Positions 18,316 through 31,500 of a stretch of 64,000 nucleotides of DNA are shown here, piece by piece; position 1 is the stretch's first letter, and every line of letters starts with the position of its first letter. Where the stretch lies: positions 1 to 64,000 of the forward strand of contig NZ_PENZ01000032.1 in the NCBI RefSeq assembly GCF_003144395.1, read 5' to 3'. Both the position numbers and the translations under genes were made by a program. The DNA is from Proteus faecis. GTDB taxonomy: Bacteria > Pseudomonadota > Gammaproteobacteria > Enterobacterales > Enterobacteriaceae. The notes under the pieces are model-generated. The model saw only the letters and a list, made by a program, of their open reading frames with translations. It was not told the origin of the DNA and did no database searches.

Positions 18316-19032
18316 TTACTCGTCTAAATCACCACAAAAGCGATAGCCTTCACCATGAATTGTTGCAATGATTTCTGGTGTATCAGGTGTTGATTCGAAA
18401 TGCTTACGAATACGACGGATAGTTACGTCAACAGTACGATCATGAGGTTTCAGTTCACGACCTGTCATTTTCTTCAGTAATTCTGCGCGAGTTTGGATTT
18501 TTCCTGGGTTCTCGCAGAAATGTAGCATCGCACGAAATTCGCTGCGTGGTAATTTATATTGTTCACCAGCAGGGCTGATTAGTGAGCGACTGTTAATATC
18601 AAGCTCCCAACCATTGAATTTATAGCTTTCAACTAAACGACGTTCTTCTGTGCCATTAACTAAATTCATGGTACGTGACAGTAAGTTACGTGCACGAATC
18701 GTTAATTCACGAGGATTAAATGGTTTAGTAATGTAATCATCGGCACCAATTTCTAGGCCTAAGATTTTATCAACTTCATTATCACGACCTGTTAGGAACA
18801 TTAATGCAACACTTGCCTGTTCACGTAATTCACGAGCAAGTAACAGCCCGTTTTTACCAGGAAGGTTAATATCCATAATGACCAGATTAATATCATGATC
18901 AGATAGAACATTGTGCATTTCATTGCCATCAGTGGCTTCGTGTACGATATACCCTTCAGCTTCGAATATGCTTTTCAGGGTATTACGAGTAACAACTTCG
19001 TCTTCAACAATCAGAATGTGCGGGGTTTGCAT
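18316..19032 (-). CDS. arcA: Aerobic respiration control response regulator ArcA
   Basis: Predicted 238-residue OmpR-family regulator, identical in length to E. coli ArcA. The receiver domain has the acidic pocket EDE (10-12), phospho-acceptor Asp54 in VIMDINLPG and Lys in [10 protein letters not shown]. The C-terminal winged-helix DNA-binding domain ends in [15 protein letters not shown]. It is phosphorylated by ArcB under low oxygen and represses or activates respiratory genes. It lies between creA and the thr operon as in E. coli, without the creBCD genes. Confidence 0.97.
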   Translation of the reverse strand: MQTPHILIVEDEVVTRNTLKSIFEAEGYIVHEATDGNEMHNVLSDHDINLVIMDINLPGKNGLLLARELREQASVALMFLTGRDNEVDKILGLEIGADDYITKPFNPRELTIRARNLLSRTMNLVNGTEERRLVESYKFNGWELDINSRSLISPAGEQYKLPRSEFRAMLHFCENPGKIQTRAELLKKMTGRELKPHDRTVDVTIRRIRKHFESTPDTPEIIATIHGEGYRFCGDLDE

Positions 19033-19685
19033 ATTTGCTACCTAAAATTACCAAAAATAGAAAAAGGAAATCTGTGTTTAACTTCTGTGTGCGCTTGTGT
19101 GGTTATTCATTTTTGTTATTAGCACGTAAAAACTAGACCCAGATTGAAAATTCGATAAATAACCATCACGTTATTACAAAACTTGCAAAATTAATCGATA
19201 ATGGACGTTAAAATCAGAATGCAAAACGCCCATAGTCTATTAACAGCAATATAACACCAGTTGTATTAAATACCATCTAAAAAGCTAACTTTTGTTGACA
19301 CATATCAAAATCAAGATAACAGCTTAACCTTGATTTCAATAGTTAACTATATAATTTGATTTATGTAATGTAAAAGAAAAATATATGTTAAATATAGTGG
19401 GGTTTATTTTTTTTGCCAGTTTTGTTACACAAATTAAAGTAGCATAAAATACCTTATTCCTTATAAAAGTACAAATGCCCAAATAACTCAAAGATAGTAG
19501 CCTTATTTTCTTTATTTATCCCTTTGTGATAGTAATTTCTATACTACAATAGGGGTAAAATTCGAATAAATTTCATTTAAGTCGAATTCGTTTTTTTAGT
19601 AAAAAAAGAGAAAAAGTTTGACATCTCTCTCGCTTTGCTTTAACCAGTATATAGTCAAACTAATTTTGAGACAGACAGGATAGTT
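19033..19685. promoter_or_regulatory. Long AT-rich divergent region, arcA and thr promoters
   Basis: 653 bp with no convincing gene; short frames here look like chance. It must contain the arcA promoter(s) (minus) and the thr operon promoter (plus). A TTGACA hexamer at 19618-19623 is a candidate thr -35 element, but the best matching TATA box (about 19648) is too far downstream at 24 bases, so the exact promoter is not fixed. Another TTGACA lies near 19293. Confidence 0.4.
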
Positions 19686-19769
19686 ATGCGCATTTACAGC
19701 CAAGCTAACATGACAATTATTACCACCACCACCGAGATCTTATATCGCGGGGCGGGCTGGCGCATATAA
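19686..19769 (+). CDS. thrL: thr operon leader peptide
   Basis: A 27-residue leader (MRIYSQANMTIITTTTEILY, then RGAGWRI) with a run of five Thr and several Ile codons. This is the usual sensor for charged threonyl- and isoleucyl-tRNA. Ribosome stalling in this run would prevent formation of the downstream terminator hairpin and allow thrABC transcription. It is too short for routine gene calling, but its composition and place are unmistakable. Confidence 0.92.
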   Translation: MRIYSQANMTIITTTTEILYRGAGWRI

Positions 19770-19785
19770 AAAACGAAAATCGAAA

Positions 19786-19816
19786 AAGCCCGCATTGAGA
19801 AATGCGGGTTTTTTTT
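19786..19816 (+). terminator. thr attenuator
   Basis: CCCGCATT (19789-19796), GAGA loop, AATGCGGG (19801-19808), then a run of T. It lies 19 bases after the thrL stop and just before the thrA ribosome-binding site, as expected for the transcription attenuator. Confidence 0.88.
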
Positions 19817-19840
19817 GGGGTGAAAAATCAGGAGAGCTGT

Positions 19841-22300
19841 ATGCGAGTGTTAAAATTTGGAGGAACTTCAGTTGCCAACGCAGAGCGTGTGCTGAATGTT
19901 GCTGATATCGCTGAGAAAAAAAGAGAGCAGGGACAAGTCGCTCTTGTACTATCAGCACCGGCCAAGATAACTAACTACTTGGTTGCAATGATTGAAAAAA
20001 CGGCAGAAGGTGAAGATCCTCTCACTCAAGTACGAGAAGCCGAGCAAATTTTTGCCAACTTATTACAAGGTTTAAGAGAAAAACAACCTGGTTTTGATTA
20101 TGAGCGCTTAAAAGATAAAGTTGAGCGTGAATTTGCAGAGATCAAACATATTCTTCATGGGATATCTTTATTAGGTCAATGTCCTGATAGCATCAATGCG
20201 GCGATGATTTGTCGCGGTGAAAAGCTTTCTATCGCCATTATGGGATCCGTTTTACAGGCACGTGGTTATAATGTCACCGTGATCGATCCTGTCAAAAATT
20301 TACTCGCACAAGGTCATTATTTAGAATCGACCGTTGATATTCCAGAGTCTACTCGTCGCATCTTAGAACTCAATATCGCAAAAGACGATATAATTTTAAT
20401 GGCAGGTTTTACTGCAGGTAATGAAAAGAATGAACTTGTGGTATTAGGTCGTAATGGTTCAGACTACTCTGCTGCTGTATTAGCGGCCTGTTTACGTGCG
20501 GAGTGCTGTGAAATTTGGACAGATGTTGACGGTGTTTATACTTGTGATCCTCGTTTAGTTCCTGATGCGCGTCTATTAAAAGGCATGTCTTACCAAGAAG
20601 CGATGGAACTCTCTTACTTCGGTGCAAAAGTACTTCATCCACGTACTATTGCGCCAATCGCCCAATTTCAAATTCCTTGCTTAATAAAAAACACTGGCAA
20701 TCCAGACGCGCCGGGTACATTAATTGGTGATGGTCAAAAAGACGATAGTACACCAGTTAAAGGGATCACCAACCTTAATAATATGGCGATGATCAATGTG
20801 TCTGGCCCAGGTATGAAAGGCATGGTTGGAATGGCTGCTCGTGTGTTCTCGGTTATGTCGAGAGCAGGTATTTCTGTTGTTCTGATTACACAATCTTCTT
20901 CTGAATACAGCATTAGCTTTTGTGTCCCCCAAAAAGAACTGATTAGAGCGCAAAAAGCATTATCAGATGAATTCTATTTAGAATTAAAAGATGGTGTGCT
21001 TGACCCATTAGATATCATGGAAAACGTTGCTATCATCTCTGTTGTAGGTGATGGTATGCGTACTTTAAAAGGAATTTCAGCGCGATTTTTCTCTGCATTA
21101 ACTCGTGGCAATATTAATATTGTTGCTATTGCTCAAGGTTCTTCAGAACGCTCAATTTCAGCTGTTATTGCCAATGATTCAGCAACCAATGCTGTACGTT
21201 TATGTCATCAAATGCTTTTCAACACTAATCAAATAGTGGAAGTCTTTATTGTCGGTGTTGGTGGTGTAGGCAACGCATTAATCGAACAGATCCATCGTCA
21301 ACAAGCATGGTTGAAAAATAAGCATATTGATCTTCGTGTATGTGGTATTGCTAACTCAAGAGCCATGTTGACAGATATGCAAGGTATTGATTTAGATAAT
21401 TGGCAACATGCCTTAAAAGAAGCCAAAGAGCCTTTTAGCTTTAGTCAGCTTATTCGTTTAGAAAAAGAGTACCACTTCTTAAATCCAGTGATTGTGGATT
21501 GCACATCAAACGAAGAAATTGCGCAACAATACGCAAATTTCTTACAAAATGGCTTTAACGTGGTTACACCAAATAAAAAAGCGAATACGCTGTCGATGGA
21601 TTATTACTATCAAATTCGACAAGCCGCAGAAGCTTCGCGCCGTAAGTTCTTGTATGACACTAACGTAGGTGCGGGTTTACCGGTTATTGAAAACTTACAA
21701 AACTTACTAAATGCAGGCGACGAGTTAGTTCAATTTAATGGTATTCTTTCAGGGTCATTATCTTACATTTTTGGTCAATTAGATGAAGGTAAAAGCTTAT
21801 CTGAAGCGACTCTTTCAGCTAAAGATAAAGGTTTTACTGAACCAGATCCTCGTGATGATCTTTCCGGTATGGATGTTGCGCGTAAACTGCTTATTTTAGC
21901 GCGAGAAGCGGGTTATAAATTAGAACTAAGTGATATCGATGTGGAGCCTGTACTACCCGTTTCATTTGATAGCACAGGTGATGTAGCAAGCTTCTTAAAC
22001 CGTTTACCTCAAGTTGATGTGGAATTTGATGCAAAAGTCGAAGAGGCTCAAAAGGTAGGTAAGGTATTACGTTATGTCGGCATCATCAATGAAGGCAAAT
22101 GCCAAGTTAAGATAATGGCTGTTGATGCAAATGATCCTCTATTTAAAGTAAAAAATGGTGAGAATGCTTTAGCCTTTTACACTCGCTACTATCAACCTAT
22201 TCCATTGGTATTACGTGGATATGGTGCTGGTAATGATGTTACTGCTGCTGGGGTATTTGCAGATGTGTTACGTACCTTATCATGGAAATTGGGAGTTTAA
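19841..22300 (+). CDS. thrA: Bifunctional aspartokinase I / homoserine dehydrogenase I
   Basis: Predicted 819-residue fusion enzyme (E. coli 820). The ATG at 19841 has AGGAGAG upstream and gives [18 protein letters not shown], the aspartokinase substrate motif. Residues about 1-280 are the kinase; 310-460 are the two ACT regulatory domains (threonine feedback). Residues about 465-819 are the homoserine dehydrogenase, with the NAD(P) motif [14 protein letters not shown] and catalytic-domain segments [17 protein letters not shown] and [18 protein letters not shown]. It catalyses the first and third steps from aspartate to threonine. First structural gene of thrABC. Confidence 0.97.
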   Translation: MRVLKFGGTSVANAERVLNVADIAEKKREQGQVALVLSAPAKITNYLVAMIEKTAEGEDPLTQVREAEQIFANLLQGLREKQPGFDYERLKDKVEREFAEIKHILHGISLLGQCPDSINAAMICRGEKLSIAIMGSVLQARGYNVTVIDPVKNLLAQGHYLESTVDIPESTRRILELNIAKDDIILMAGFTAGNEKNELVVLGRNGSDYSAAVLAACLRAECCEIWTDVDGVYTCDPRLVPDARLLKGMSYQEAMELSYFGAKVLHPRTIAPIAQFQIPCLIKNTGNPDAPGTLIGDGQKDDSTPVKGITNLNNMAMINVSGPGMKGMVGMAARVFSVMSRAGISVVLITQSSSEYSISFCVPQKELIRAQKALSDEFYLELKDGVLDPLDIMENVAIISVVGDGMRTLKGISARFFSALTRGNINIVAIAQGSSERSISAVIANDSATNAVRLCHQMLFNTNQIVEVFIVGVGGVGNALIEQIHRQQAWLKNKHIDLRVCGIANSRAMLTDMQGIDLDNWQHALKEAKEPFSFSQLIRLEKEYHFLNPVIVDCTSNEEIAQQYANFLQNGFNVVTPNKKANTLSMDYYYQIRQAAEASRRKFLYDTNVGAGLPVIENLQNLLNAGDELVQFNGILSGSLSYIFGQLDEGKSLSEATLSAKDKGFTEPDPRDDLSGMDVARKLLILAREAGYKLELSDIDVEPVLPVSFDSTGDVASFLNRLPQVDVEFDAKVEEAQKVGKVLRYVGIINEGKCQVKIMAVDANDPLFKVKNGENALAFYTRYYQPIPLVLRGYGAGNDVTAAGVFADVLRTLSWKLGV

Positions 22301-22302
22301 GC

Positions 22303-23232
22303 GTGGTTAAAGTTTATGCACCGGCATCAATAGGCAATGTGAGTGTCGGATTTGATGTTCTTGGCGCGGCAGTTTCACCTATAGATGGGCAATTACTGGG
22401 TGATTGTGTCACCGTTGACGCGGCTTCGACATTTACACTTGAAAGTAAAGGGCACTTTGTTAGCAAATTACCTTCAGATCCTAAACAAAATATTGTGTAT
22501 CAATGTTGGCAGCTATTTTGTGAAAAATTAGGAAAAGAACTTCCAGTCGCAATGACGCTTGAAAAAAATATGCCGATCGGCTCTGGTCTAGGATCAAGTG
22601 CTTGTTCTGTTGTTGCTGCATTGGTTGCACTTAATGAATTTGCTCAAAAGCCGTTTGATGAAAGACAATTGCTACTGATGATGGGGGAGCTTGAAGGCCG
22701 CATTTCAGGTAGTGTGCACTATGATAATGTTGCACCTTGTTATTTAGGTGGGTTACAACTGATTTTGGAACAAAATGGCACTATTTGTCAGTCTGTACCC
22801 ACTTTTGATAATTGGTATTGGGTTATGGCATATCCAGGAATTAAAGTTTCTACGGCAGAAGCTAGAGCGATTTTACCAAAACAATACACTAAAGCAGACA
22901 TCATTAACCACGGTCGTTATTTATCTGGTTTTATCCATGCTTGTCATACTCAGCAATCAGGGCTAGCGGCTAGTTTGATGCAAGATGTGATCGCAGAGCC
23001 TTATCGAACCCAACTTCTTCCGGGGTTTGAAAAAGCCCGAGAGGCTTCGCAGAAGAAAGGTGCGTTAGCTTGTGGTATTTCAGGCTCAGGGCCTACCATT
23101 TTTACGATTAGTGATTCATTAGAAATCGCACAAGAGATGGCCGAATGGCTGAAACAAAACTACGTACAAAACAGTGAAGGCTTTGTACATATCTGCCGTA
23201 TAGATACGCGTGGCGCAAGACAGATAGGATAA
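22303..23232 (+). CDS. thrB: Homoserine kinase
   Basis: Predicted 309-residue GHMP-family kinase that phosphorylates homoserine. The start is GTG 22303, two bases after the thrA stop, with GGGAG inside the end of thrA; it gives [18 protein letters not shown], matching known ThrB N-termini. The ATP-binding [12 protein letters not shown] motif (about residues 89-100) and C-terminal [10 protein letters not shown] are present. Tight spacing indicates coupling with thrA. Confidence 0.96.
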   Translation: MVKVYAPASIGNVSVGFDVLGAAVSPIDGQLLGDCVTVDAASTFTLESKGHFVSKLPSDPKQNIVYQCWQLFCEKLGKELPVAMTLEKNMPIGSGLGSSACSVVAALVALNEFAQKPFDERQLLLMMGELEGRISGSVHYDNVAPCYLGGLQLILEQNGTICQSVPTFDNWYWVMAYPGIKVSTAEARAILPKQYTKADIINHGRYLSGFIHACHTQQSGLAASLMQDVIAEPYRTQLLPGFEKAREASQKKGALACGISGSGPTIFTISDSLEIAQEMAEWLKQNYVQNSEGFVHICRIDTRGARQIG

Positions 23233-23235
23233 GTC

Positions 23236-24528
23236 ATGAAATTATATAATTTGAAAGATAATCAAGAACAAGTCAGCTTTGCTCAAGCAGTAAAACAAGG
23301 TTTGGGTAAACAACAAGGGCTCTTTTTTCCACAAGACTTACCTTCGTTTTCTAAAGCTGAAATTGATGAATTATTAGCACTTGATTTTGCAACACGTAGT
23401 AGCCGTATTTTGACAGCCTTTATTGGTGATGAAATTCCTTCTGATGTATTAGCAAAACGTATTAGTACTGCATTTGCATTTCCTGCACCAGTCACCCAAG
23501 TCGAAGATGATGTGAGTTGTTTAGAGCTTTTCCATGGCCCGACACTGGCATTTAAAGATTTTGGTGGTCGCTTTATGGCGCAAATGTTATCAGAAGTTGC
23601 TGGCAACCAACCTGTTACTATTTTAACAGCAACATCAGGTGACACAGGTGCGGCTGTCGCTCATGCTTTCTATAAGTTAGAAAATGTACAAGTTGTTATT
23701 CTTTATCCTGAAGGCAAAATTAGCCCGTTACAGGAAAAACTGTTCTGTACATTAGGTGAAAATATTCACACTGTTGCTATTAAAGATGATTTTGATGCTT
23801 GCCAATCATTAGTGAAACAAGCTTTTGATGATGAGTTCTTAAAGAAAACAATGTATTTGAATTCCGCGAACTCTATTAATATCAGCCGATTGCTTGCTCA
23901 AATTTGTTATTACTTTGAAGCAGTTGCACAAATCCCTGCTGAAAAGCATGATCAGCTAGTGATTTCAGTACCAAGTGGTAACTTTGGTGATCTAACCGCA
24001 GGCTTATTGGCTAAATCAATGGGATTACCTATTAAGCGTTTTATTGCGGCAACTAATGCGAATGACACAGTTCCTCGTTATTTAGATAACGGTAAATGGG
24101 AACCTCACCGTACTGTTGCAACACTTTCCAATGCAATGGATGTTAGCCAACCAAATAACTGGCCACGTATTGAAGAATTGTATCGTCGTAAAGGTTGGGA
24201 TCTTTCCGATCTTGCTCATGGCTCAGTGAGTGATGAAATAACAGAAGAAACCGTGCGTGAGCTCGCGAAGAAAGGCTATATTTCAGAGCCTCATGCTGCA
24301 ATTGCATATCGTTTATTGCGTGATGAACTTCAAGAGGGTGAATATGGTTTATTCTTAGGAACCGCTCATCCGGCGAAGTTTAAAGAAAGTGTTGAGCGTA
24401 TTTTAGGTGGTGAATTACCATTACCTAAAGAGCTTGCTGAGCGTGCAGATAAAGAATTACTCTCACATTTCTTACCTGCTGATTTTTCTCAGCTACGTGC
24501 ATTTTTGCTTGAAAGGGCACCTAAATAA
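23236..24528 (+). CDS. thrC: Threonine synthase
   Basis: Predicted 430-residue PLP enzyme converting O-phosphohomoserine to threonine. The PLP lysine lies in LAFKDFGGRFMAQ (about residue 107), and the phosphate-binding and substrate motifs TATSGDTGAAVAHAFY and SVPSGNFGDLTAG are intact. It starts three bases after thrB and ends with a strong terminator, closing the operon. In E. coli yaaX and yaaA follow; here a giant toxin gene is inserted first. Confidence 0.97.
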   Translation: MKLYNLKDNQEQVSFAQAVKQGLGKQQGLFFPQDLPSFSKAEIDELLALDFATRSSRILTAFIGDEIPSDVLAKRISTAFAFPAPVTQVEDDVSCLELFHGPTLAFKDFGGRFMAQMLSEVAGNQPVTILTATSGDTGAAVAHAFYKLENVQVVILYPEGKISPLQEKLFCTLGENIHTVAIKDDFDACQSLVKQAFDDEFLKKTMYLNSANSINISRLLAQICYYFEAVAQIPAEKHDQLVISVPSGNFGDLTAGLLAKSMGLPIKRFIAATNANDTVPRYLDNGKWEPHRTVATLSNAMDVSQPNNWPRIEELYRRKGWDLSDLAHGSVSDEITEETVRELAKKGYISEPHAAIAYRLLRDELQEGEYGLFLGTAHPAKFKESVERILGGELPLPKELAERADKELLSHFLPADFSQLRAFLLERAPK

Positions 24529-24562
24529 CAATTAACTTAAATAATTAGATATATATTTAATT

Positions 24563-24593
24563 AAAAAGCCCAACAAAATGTTGGGCTTTTTTT
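24563..24593 (+). terminator. thr operon terminator
   Basis: AAAAAGCCCAACA / TGTTGGGCTTTTT stem with a three-base loop and T run. Confidence 0.9.
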
Positions 24594-24690
24594 ATCTAAA
24601 AATAGGAAAATCAGTATTTAAAAAACATAAAAACAAATTTATATATTTTATTTCCCGTAAGAGAGTTAATTAGCGTTCAGGAAATTAAAT

Positions 24691-25185
24691 ATGAATGGAT
24701 TAAAAGAAATAATCTTCAAAGATATTATTAATAGTATTGTGTTAAAAATAGAGGAGCATATAAAAGAAAATAGTTCAGAGCTGTTTTTTAAACTAAGTTC
24801 TGTAAAAAGAGTATTAACTGAGAATTATATTTCTATTTTTATTTCTAAAAATGAATATGCTGCAAATGAATTCTTAGAAAAGATAGATAATAATTTTTCA
24901 CTCTATCATAAAAATGATTTCACAAAAGGCATTGATTTTATTAGAAAAGAAATTAATTCAAGTATAGAAAATTTATTTTCAAATAGTGCTAAAATAGCAA
25001 GCAGAGAAGCCAATAAAATACAAAAAGAACGATTGAAATTATTAATCCAGAATAATATATCAGGTGATTATTATCTAGAATTTGAAGATAATAAGATGTT
25101 TATACAAATAGATAATGAAAACAATAAATTCAAAATTATTAATTTTGATGGATATGCGATTTTTTTTATAACAAGAGAGATCTAA
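24691..25185 (+). CDS. N-terminal fragment of frameshifted giant toxin 1
   Basis: 164 codons with ATG at 24691 and AGGAA upstream. The sequence aligns along its whole length with the first ~155 residues of the 4107-residue toxin at 35363 (shared patterns: KNEYAANEFLEKIDNNFSLY versus KNEYIAKEYLFKIEESFSIY; FIQIDNENNKFKIINF versus YIYIDNEKNKYEIISF). It stops just after a T8 tract, while the matching sequence continues uninterrupted in another frame (YNKRDLINKVYDVIGDKSNS...), homologous to the next part of the paralogue. I therefore read it as the 5' end of the following gene, separated by a single-base frame change, not an independent gene. No signal peptide is visible, which fits a C-terminally targeted (type I) substrate. 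Confidence 0.8.
   Translation: MNGLKEIIFKDIINSIVLKIEEHIKENSSELFFKLSSVKRVLTENYISIFISKNEYAANEFLEKIDNNFSLYHKNDFTKGIDFIRKEINSSIENLFSNSAKIASREANKIQKERLKLLIQNNISGDYYLEFEDNKMFIQIDNENNKFKIINFDGYAIFFITREI
25160..25167 (+). other. T8 tract at the toxin 1 frame change
   Basis: Eight consecutive T residues where the toxin reading frame switches by -1. One additional T would join 24691-25185 to the downstream frame and give a protein of about 2724 residues. The downstream frame is open from 25149 to 32864. Confidence 0.7.
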
Positions 25186-25520
25186 TAAATAAAGTTTATG
25201 ATGTTATAGGTGATAAAAGTAATAGTAATTTATTACATTATCGTTTTTATAATAGAAAAGAGTATGTTAGTTATTTTAATAATAATAAAACTTGGAAAGT
25301 AAATAGTAAAAATATTTTTAGAGAAATAATTAATGATATTAAGGAAAGGAAACAAATAAATGTTAATGAAAATATTTCTATTGAATTAAATGAAAGTTAT
25401 TCATATAAAAATATTTTTATTATTAGAGATAAAATAGAAAATACAGAAAAGGTATTACATATTTATGTCGATGATATAGAAGAAGCATTTACAGTTGCAA
25501 AATCTAAATACGATCAGATA

Positions 25521-28500
25521 ATGGAGAGTGGTGAACATTTGCTCTATAAAATCGGTACTGGTTGGTTTATCACTAAAATAAAAAATAATATTGTGAAAGA
25601 GTTTTCTCAATATACCGATCTATTAAAACCTTTAGAAAGAGTGCTGAGTCGAGTCAATCTTATTGCTTCAACAGAAACTAATTATGATTTTAGTCATATT
25701 CATGTGTTAACAGGTTTATGTTATGGATTGAGCTTAAATTATTTAGTTGAAGTTAGAAACAGCGGCTTAGAAGGAGGAAATAAGTACTTATTCTGGCTAA
25801 AAGAAAGCATATCTTCTTATCAGAGTAAAAAAGAATTTATAGCCGATAAACTGGATTCTATTTTATTTAATAGTATACAAGAATATGAAATATTAAATCT
25901 AATTAAAGAAATTAAAAGTATTATATTTTCTCAACACTTTCAAATGGATAGATTAGGTGAAAAATCACAATATTTTGTTTTTGATACATTTAAGCCACTT
26001 GAATATAGTCAGATATTAGAACATCGAGGATTAAAAAAATCACATGTTAAAAAAATAGTATTTAATATAGATAACATTCATAAACACTTAGAACATGTTA
26101 TGAATAGCTACAATGATTATTATGCTATTATTGCCTTTAAAGATCATGCTATTGCGATTACCTATAAAAGATATTCTGAGAATAATTATAAATTTTCTTT
26201 ATTTGATTCTAATAGTGAGTTGTTAGAATACTCTAATGTTAGATCTATGAACGAAGTATTAGAGAAGAAAATGGATTTTTATGGATCAGATGATGTTGAT
26301 GATCAAAGATATATCATTTTTGATGAATATACCAAAAGTGAGATTTCAAATTACCGAAGTGTTTGGGATTGTAATAATATAGAAATAAATAAAGGAATTG
26401 CTGAAAATATAAAAAAAATAGGTTTTTCATTACCATTTAAAGATAATATCACAGGGCGAATTGTTCATTATAGTAAACAAGGAGATCTTATTCTAGAACT
26501 TAAAAAAGAAAATATTTTAATTGAAGTTATTGTAAAAGATACATATGTTGATGAAGGTGTTTATTTAGTTAAGAATTATATTGATGATATTCTTGAAAAT
26601 AGTCAGGCGAGTAAGATTATTTTAAATAAGAATGATGATAATAGTGTTGATATTGTTGTGGATGAATTAAACAACTTTCAAGAGATCAAGAAACAAAATG
26701 GGTATATTGAATTTAATGATATTTATTACCGGGATTTAATTGAAATAAACAGCCATATTGTTAAAGGAAAAAAAGCTAAAGAATTGAAAGAAATTGTTTC
26801 TTTAATTGATAGATTAAAAGGAAATATTTATTTTGATAAGCTAATAGCTAGTTTCTCTCTAATTAATAAAATCAATATTTTTAACAGTGATAATAAAAGC
26901 ATATCGCTTATTGAAATTTTAAATAAAGTAAAAAATAAGTTAGAAAATAAACTATTTTATGACAGGTTAAATTATGGGAAAGAAAAACTCATGCAATTAG
27001 CTGAGAAAAATAGTTTGGTTGCAGCAAAATTTTATCAATTGATGGTAAACGAAATTAGTGATGGTACTTATGGTGTAAGTAATTTTATTTATAATCAAAT
27101 TATTGAAAGTCCTTATTTGTCAATAGATAAAAAAAGATGTGTTGGCGTTGAGGGGTATGATTACACTATCGAGTTTCATAATAGCTATCAATATGTTAAT
27201 GAGATAGTAGAGAGTATTAATATACCTGAGTTAAAGAATACCATTTTAATTGAGGATGAAAGTAAATTACATTTAAAAGAGAATTATAAGAAATTATCAG
27301 AGTATAGAAGTGATAAGTATGTTAATAAGTTACTGAGTTTGATTGAAACAGAAATAGATATAAATAAAGGCGATAAAGTTGGATATTATAGTGAACTCTA
27401 TTTTGATCTCTTTAGAAATAATCAATTTACTAATAGAATGATCATGCATGAAATTTGTCAGTTAGAAAATTATTTCAATAATGGCTATAGGGAACATAAT
27501 TATAGTTATCACCCTAGTAATTTTTATATTGATAAAGATAATCCTGTTGATATATTTGAATATTCATTTTCTAAAAATAAAAATGAGATAGATAGTAGCT
27601 ATTTGCTCTTTGATGATAATAAAAATAATTTTAAATTTTTATTTTTGGATAATAAATTCTTTAGTAATAAAAATATTGATAATGTTATTGTTGATAGTAT
27701 CAATTCCTTCTATCAAGATGATATTATTATCTATTTTTATAATGGCGTAAAAAGTGAAGATTTAGCTATTTACTTAAATGATAACCTAGAAATAAGCGCT
27801 TTTCTTGATTATTGTTTAAAAAATAGAATAAGAGTCATTGCGACAGGAAGTGAAGATAATACGCTTTTCCATCATACTTTTATTAAACAAAAAAATGATG
27901 TTGATACATTACAAAATATTATTAATGAAAATAAATTCTTTAATGAAAGAACCATTATTTTTGCAAAAAAAGAAAAGTTATTAAGTTATCAATCTGGTGA
28001 TTTTTTTGTTGAAGGTATTGCTCAGCGATTAAATATGCCGATCTATCAGATCATTGATAATAAAGTCTCTCTTTTACAAGACTATATCATTGTGAAACCC
28101 ATTATTGAGAGACAGTATATTGATAAACCACTACTTATGGGAGCAATGGCATTTAATATAATGCCTTTATCATCAAATTATGATGATGATTTTGTTATTT
28201 CAAATGAAGAGAAAATAGAGATAGAAAATAATCAAATAGCAAAAAAAATCTATCAAGTCATTTCATCTCTGTATCCTAATTATCGAGAAAATGAAGAGTT
28301 TAAATTAGGATATGACAAAGAAATAAAAAAGGTGATCGTGGATTATTCAGATAAGATAATATTATCTGATATTTTGAATTATATTACATTAAATCGCTAT
28401 GATCTTAATATGTATCAAATTGGTTCTATTATTAATAAAGTAGATGCTGTTAATGTAGAATATCATAGAAAAGAACTAAAACGTATCAGTAATGAAATTA

Positions 28501-31500
28501 TCAAAGGGGATATTTCAATAAAAAAAGCAATTCATCAATATATAGATGAATTATCAGTCAGTTTTAAGACAATAGATAAAAAGAAGTTAGAAAATAAATT
28601 CACACAAGTAATATATGATCCATTGATGAGCAATAAATTTAATCAATATTTATTAGGTGAAATATCATTTGAACAATGGCATTCATTAGATTTACTAACA
28701 AAAGAGCATAGCACCTTAATAGAAAAGGCAAATCAAGCCATTAAGATTATTCATTCAATTTATGACAATCCTGTATTGATAAAAAACCTAAGTTCTTTTT
28801 CAGAGAATTTACTCACTTCATTTTTTGATGAAAATAGAAATGGAATTTTATATCGTTCATTACTAGATAATATTTCTATTTTTAAAAACTATAAGAAAAT
28901 AATAAATTCATTTCAAAATATCATTACGATGGTTCATCATAAGATGATACTTGATTCTTTTCCACCCGCTAAGGCCTTAGAACAAGCAAATGATTTAAAT
29001 CCGTTAGAACTTTTAAAGGTGAATAATCAACAATTACTTAACAAAGAAACTATAACAATAAGTGATTTTTCTATTGATAAACAACTATTGATTAATCTGG
29101 GGGCGAAAATTAATGGAAGAAGTCTCGATTCTGTTGATCTTAATACAGTAAATAAATGGGAATCAAAGCTTAGCTTTGATCCTTATCTCCTTAATGATTA
29201 TTTTTTCTCTTTTTCTGGGGATGAAAAAGATAAATCTCTCATTTCTTTATTTCGTTACTTATTAAATAATAAAAAAGATAAAGTTAAATATTTACTCTCT
29301 GGTGATACGAATAGAATTGACTATTTAGCTGCTTCAGAAAGATTAATTAAAATTAATGAATTAGGTCATAAAGAGTATCAAGAACAAGATTGGGATGTTT
29401 TAAGAAAATTATCATTAAACATTCCTCGTCACATGAAAATAATTAGCAAAATTGGTTATGCAAATATTACATTTGGTATGTGGCAATCAATCAATACTAC
29501 ATTTATGATTGCGGAACAACTTAATAATCCGCTATTAACGATGAAAGAAAGAAAAGAGATTATTAATAATCTTGCCATCATGTGGTCTGAAATGGCTTAT
29601 AATGGCCTTTCCGAAATGATTGAAATTACGTTAGCTAAAGGTTTATTAAAATATCGGCATAATCCATTGGAATATGTCAATAAAATAAGCACAAGAATTG
29701 GAGTAGGACTTAATATTCTTTCTATTGGATTTGATATTTATAACGCTTACGATAATTTTAGCCGTATCTCTGATGAGGATAATAAAAAAAGGCAAATTGA
29801 TTATATTGTTAATGGTTCTCTTGCTGTTGTTTCGGGATTGGTTACGCTTGGGGTTTCTATTGCAATGCTTGCCGGCTCAACGCTTGCAGGCCCTATTGGT
29901 ATTGTGGCTGGTGCCGTTATTGCACTTGCAACTTCGATTTATAATGCAGCAAGACTTATTGAAGAAGCAAAAGTAAAAGTGCATTTTACACTGAGAGAAG
30001 AGCTAGATAATGGTTTTTATGCTTTTTTGATGGGGGATTTGCTACCAGACAAAAAGAATGAAATTGTCTATCTGGAAACAGAAACACAATTAGAAGAGAT
30101 GACTGATAAAAAAGCGATTAGTTATCTTGAGGAAATAAAGAAACAAAATTATCAGAGTCGTTATTTTTATACAAATGAAAAACAGGTTTATCAAGAATAT
30201 TATTATTATAAAGTTTTGCCAAACTTAATAGGAAAAACAATAGATTCAATTTTAAATCCCTTGGGAGATTATGTTGCTCAACGGATGTCTCAAAATCTCA
30301 GTCAAGAAGAAGCAGAGAAAATTGCCGCGCTCTCTTATCATTTACGTGCAGAAAAGACAGAATATAAATACTATTTGCCTAAAGAAGCCATTGCTACGAA
30401 TGAAACACTTATTTTTGATATTGATTTTTATGTGAAAGAATTAAAGCGTTATACCTTAGATATTATTCCTGATGGTCATTCACCTATTTTTGATGACGTT
30501 ATTGATAGTAATTTTATTAGAAAAATGAAAACAACGAGGGAAAACAGTATATTATTATTGGGTGAAAATAAATTAATAAGTGATTTAATAAAATCAAATA
30601 AAAATAAAAAATATTACTCATCAGGTTGGAATGAAAATGAAGTTTTTCATTTCAATACACATAATGGTAATGACATTATTGCAGCCCCTTCAAATACTAA
30701 GAATACCTTTGATATCTATAATGGAACGAAGAGACTAAGTGGGGGAAATAAAGAAGATATATTTAATTTATTTGCCTCAGAGTCTCCGCTTTATGCAAGT
30801 CGTTTTTATGGTAGAGGAGGAAGTGATACACTTCGTATTGTAAAAACAACAAATAAATATCAAGGATATGAAGTTAATTTATTAGATAATTACGTCAAAT
30901 TTAAACCTTCAGAAGAGCAAACAAATAGTCAAAGTTTCCATTCAAAACTTTTTCTTTATCAAGAGAATGGGCATCTTTATTCAAAAAAAATAGTTGATTC
31001 CATGCCTAATATTATCTTGCAAAATCATAGCGTTATCGCTTATTTAGACAGTATTGAAAATGTTATTGGTAGTGAATTTGGCAACGATACTCTTTATGGT
31101 AATCATAAAGCTAATTACTTAGATGGCATGGGGGGAGCTGATTTATTATATGGATTAGGGGGAAATGATACCTTAGTTCTACAAGAGGGATATGCTGAAG
31201 GTGGTGATGGAAATGATAATTATCTTATATTACGAGCCTCTTTAGAAAAAAATTACAATATTCAGTTTGAAACTATCATTAATGAAAAAAGTGAAGTGGA
31301 AACTAGTCTTATAAGATTAAATTATTATTTTGATGAAATACATTCTATTCGTCGCCAAGGGAAAGATATTGTTTTTTATATTAAAGTGAATGATGGAAAT
31401 CAGTATAACGAATCTATTTATCATTTAATAACACTAAGAAATGTGTATGAAAATAAAGAAAATAATTCATTGGTTCATCGATATACTTTGACAACAATGG

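Noticed and set aside
24691-25185. Independent 164-residue small gene
   Set aside because: It aligns with the N-terminus of toxin 2, and the following frame continues the same alignment, so it is the 5' part of toxin 1.
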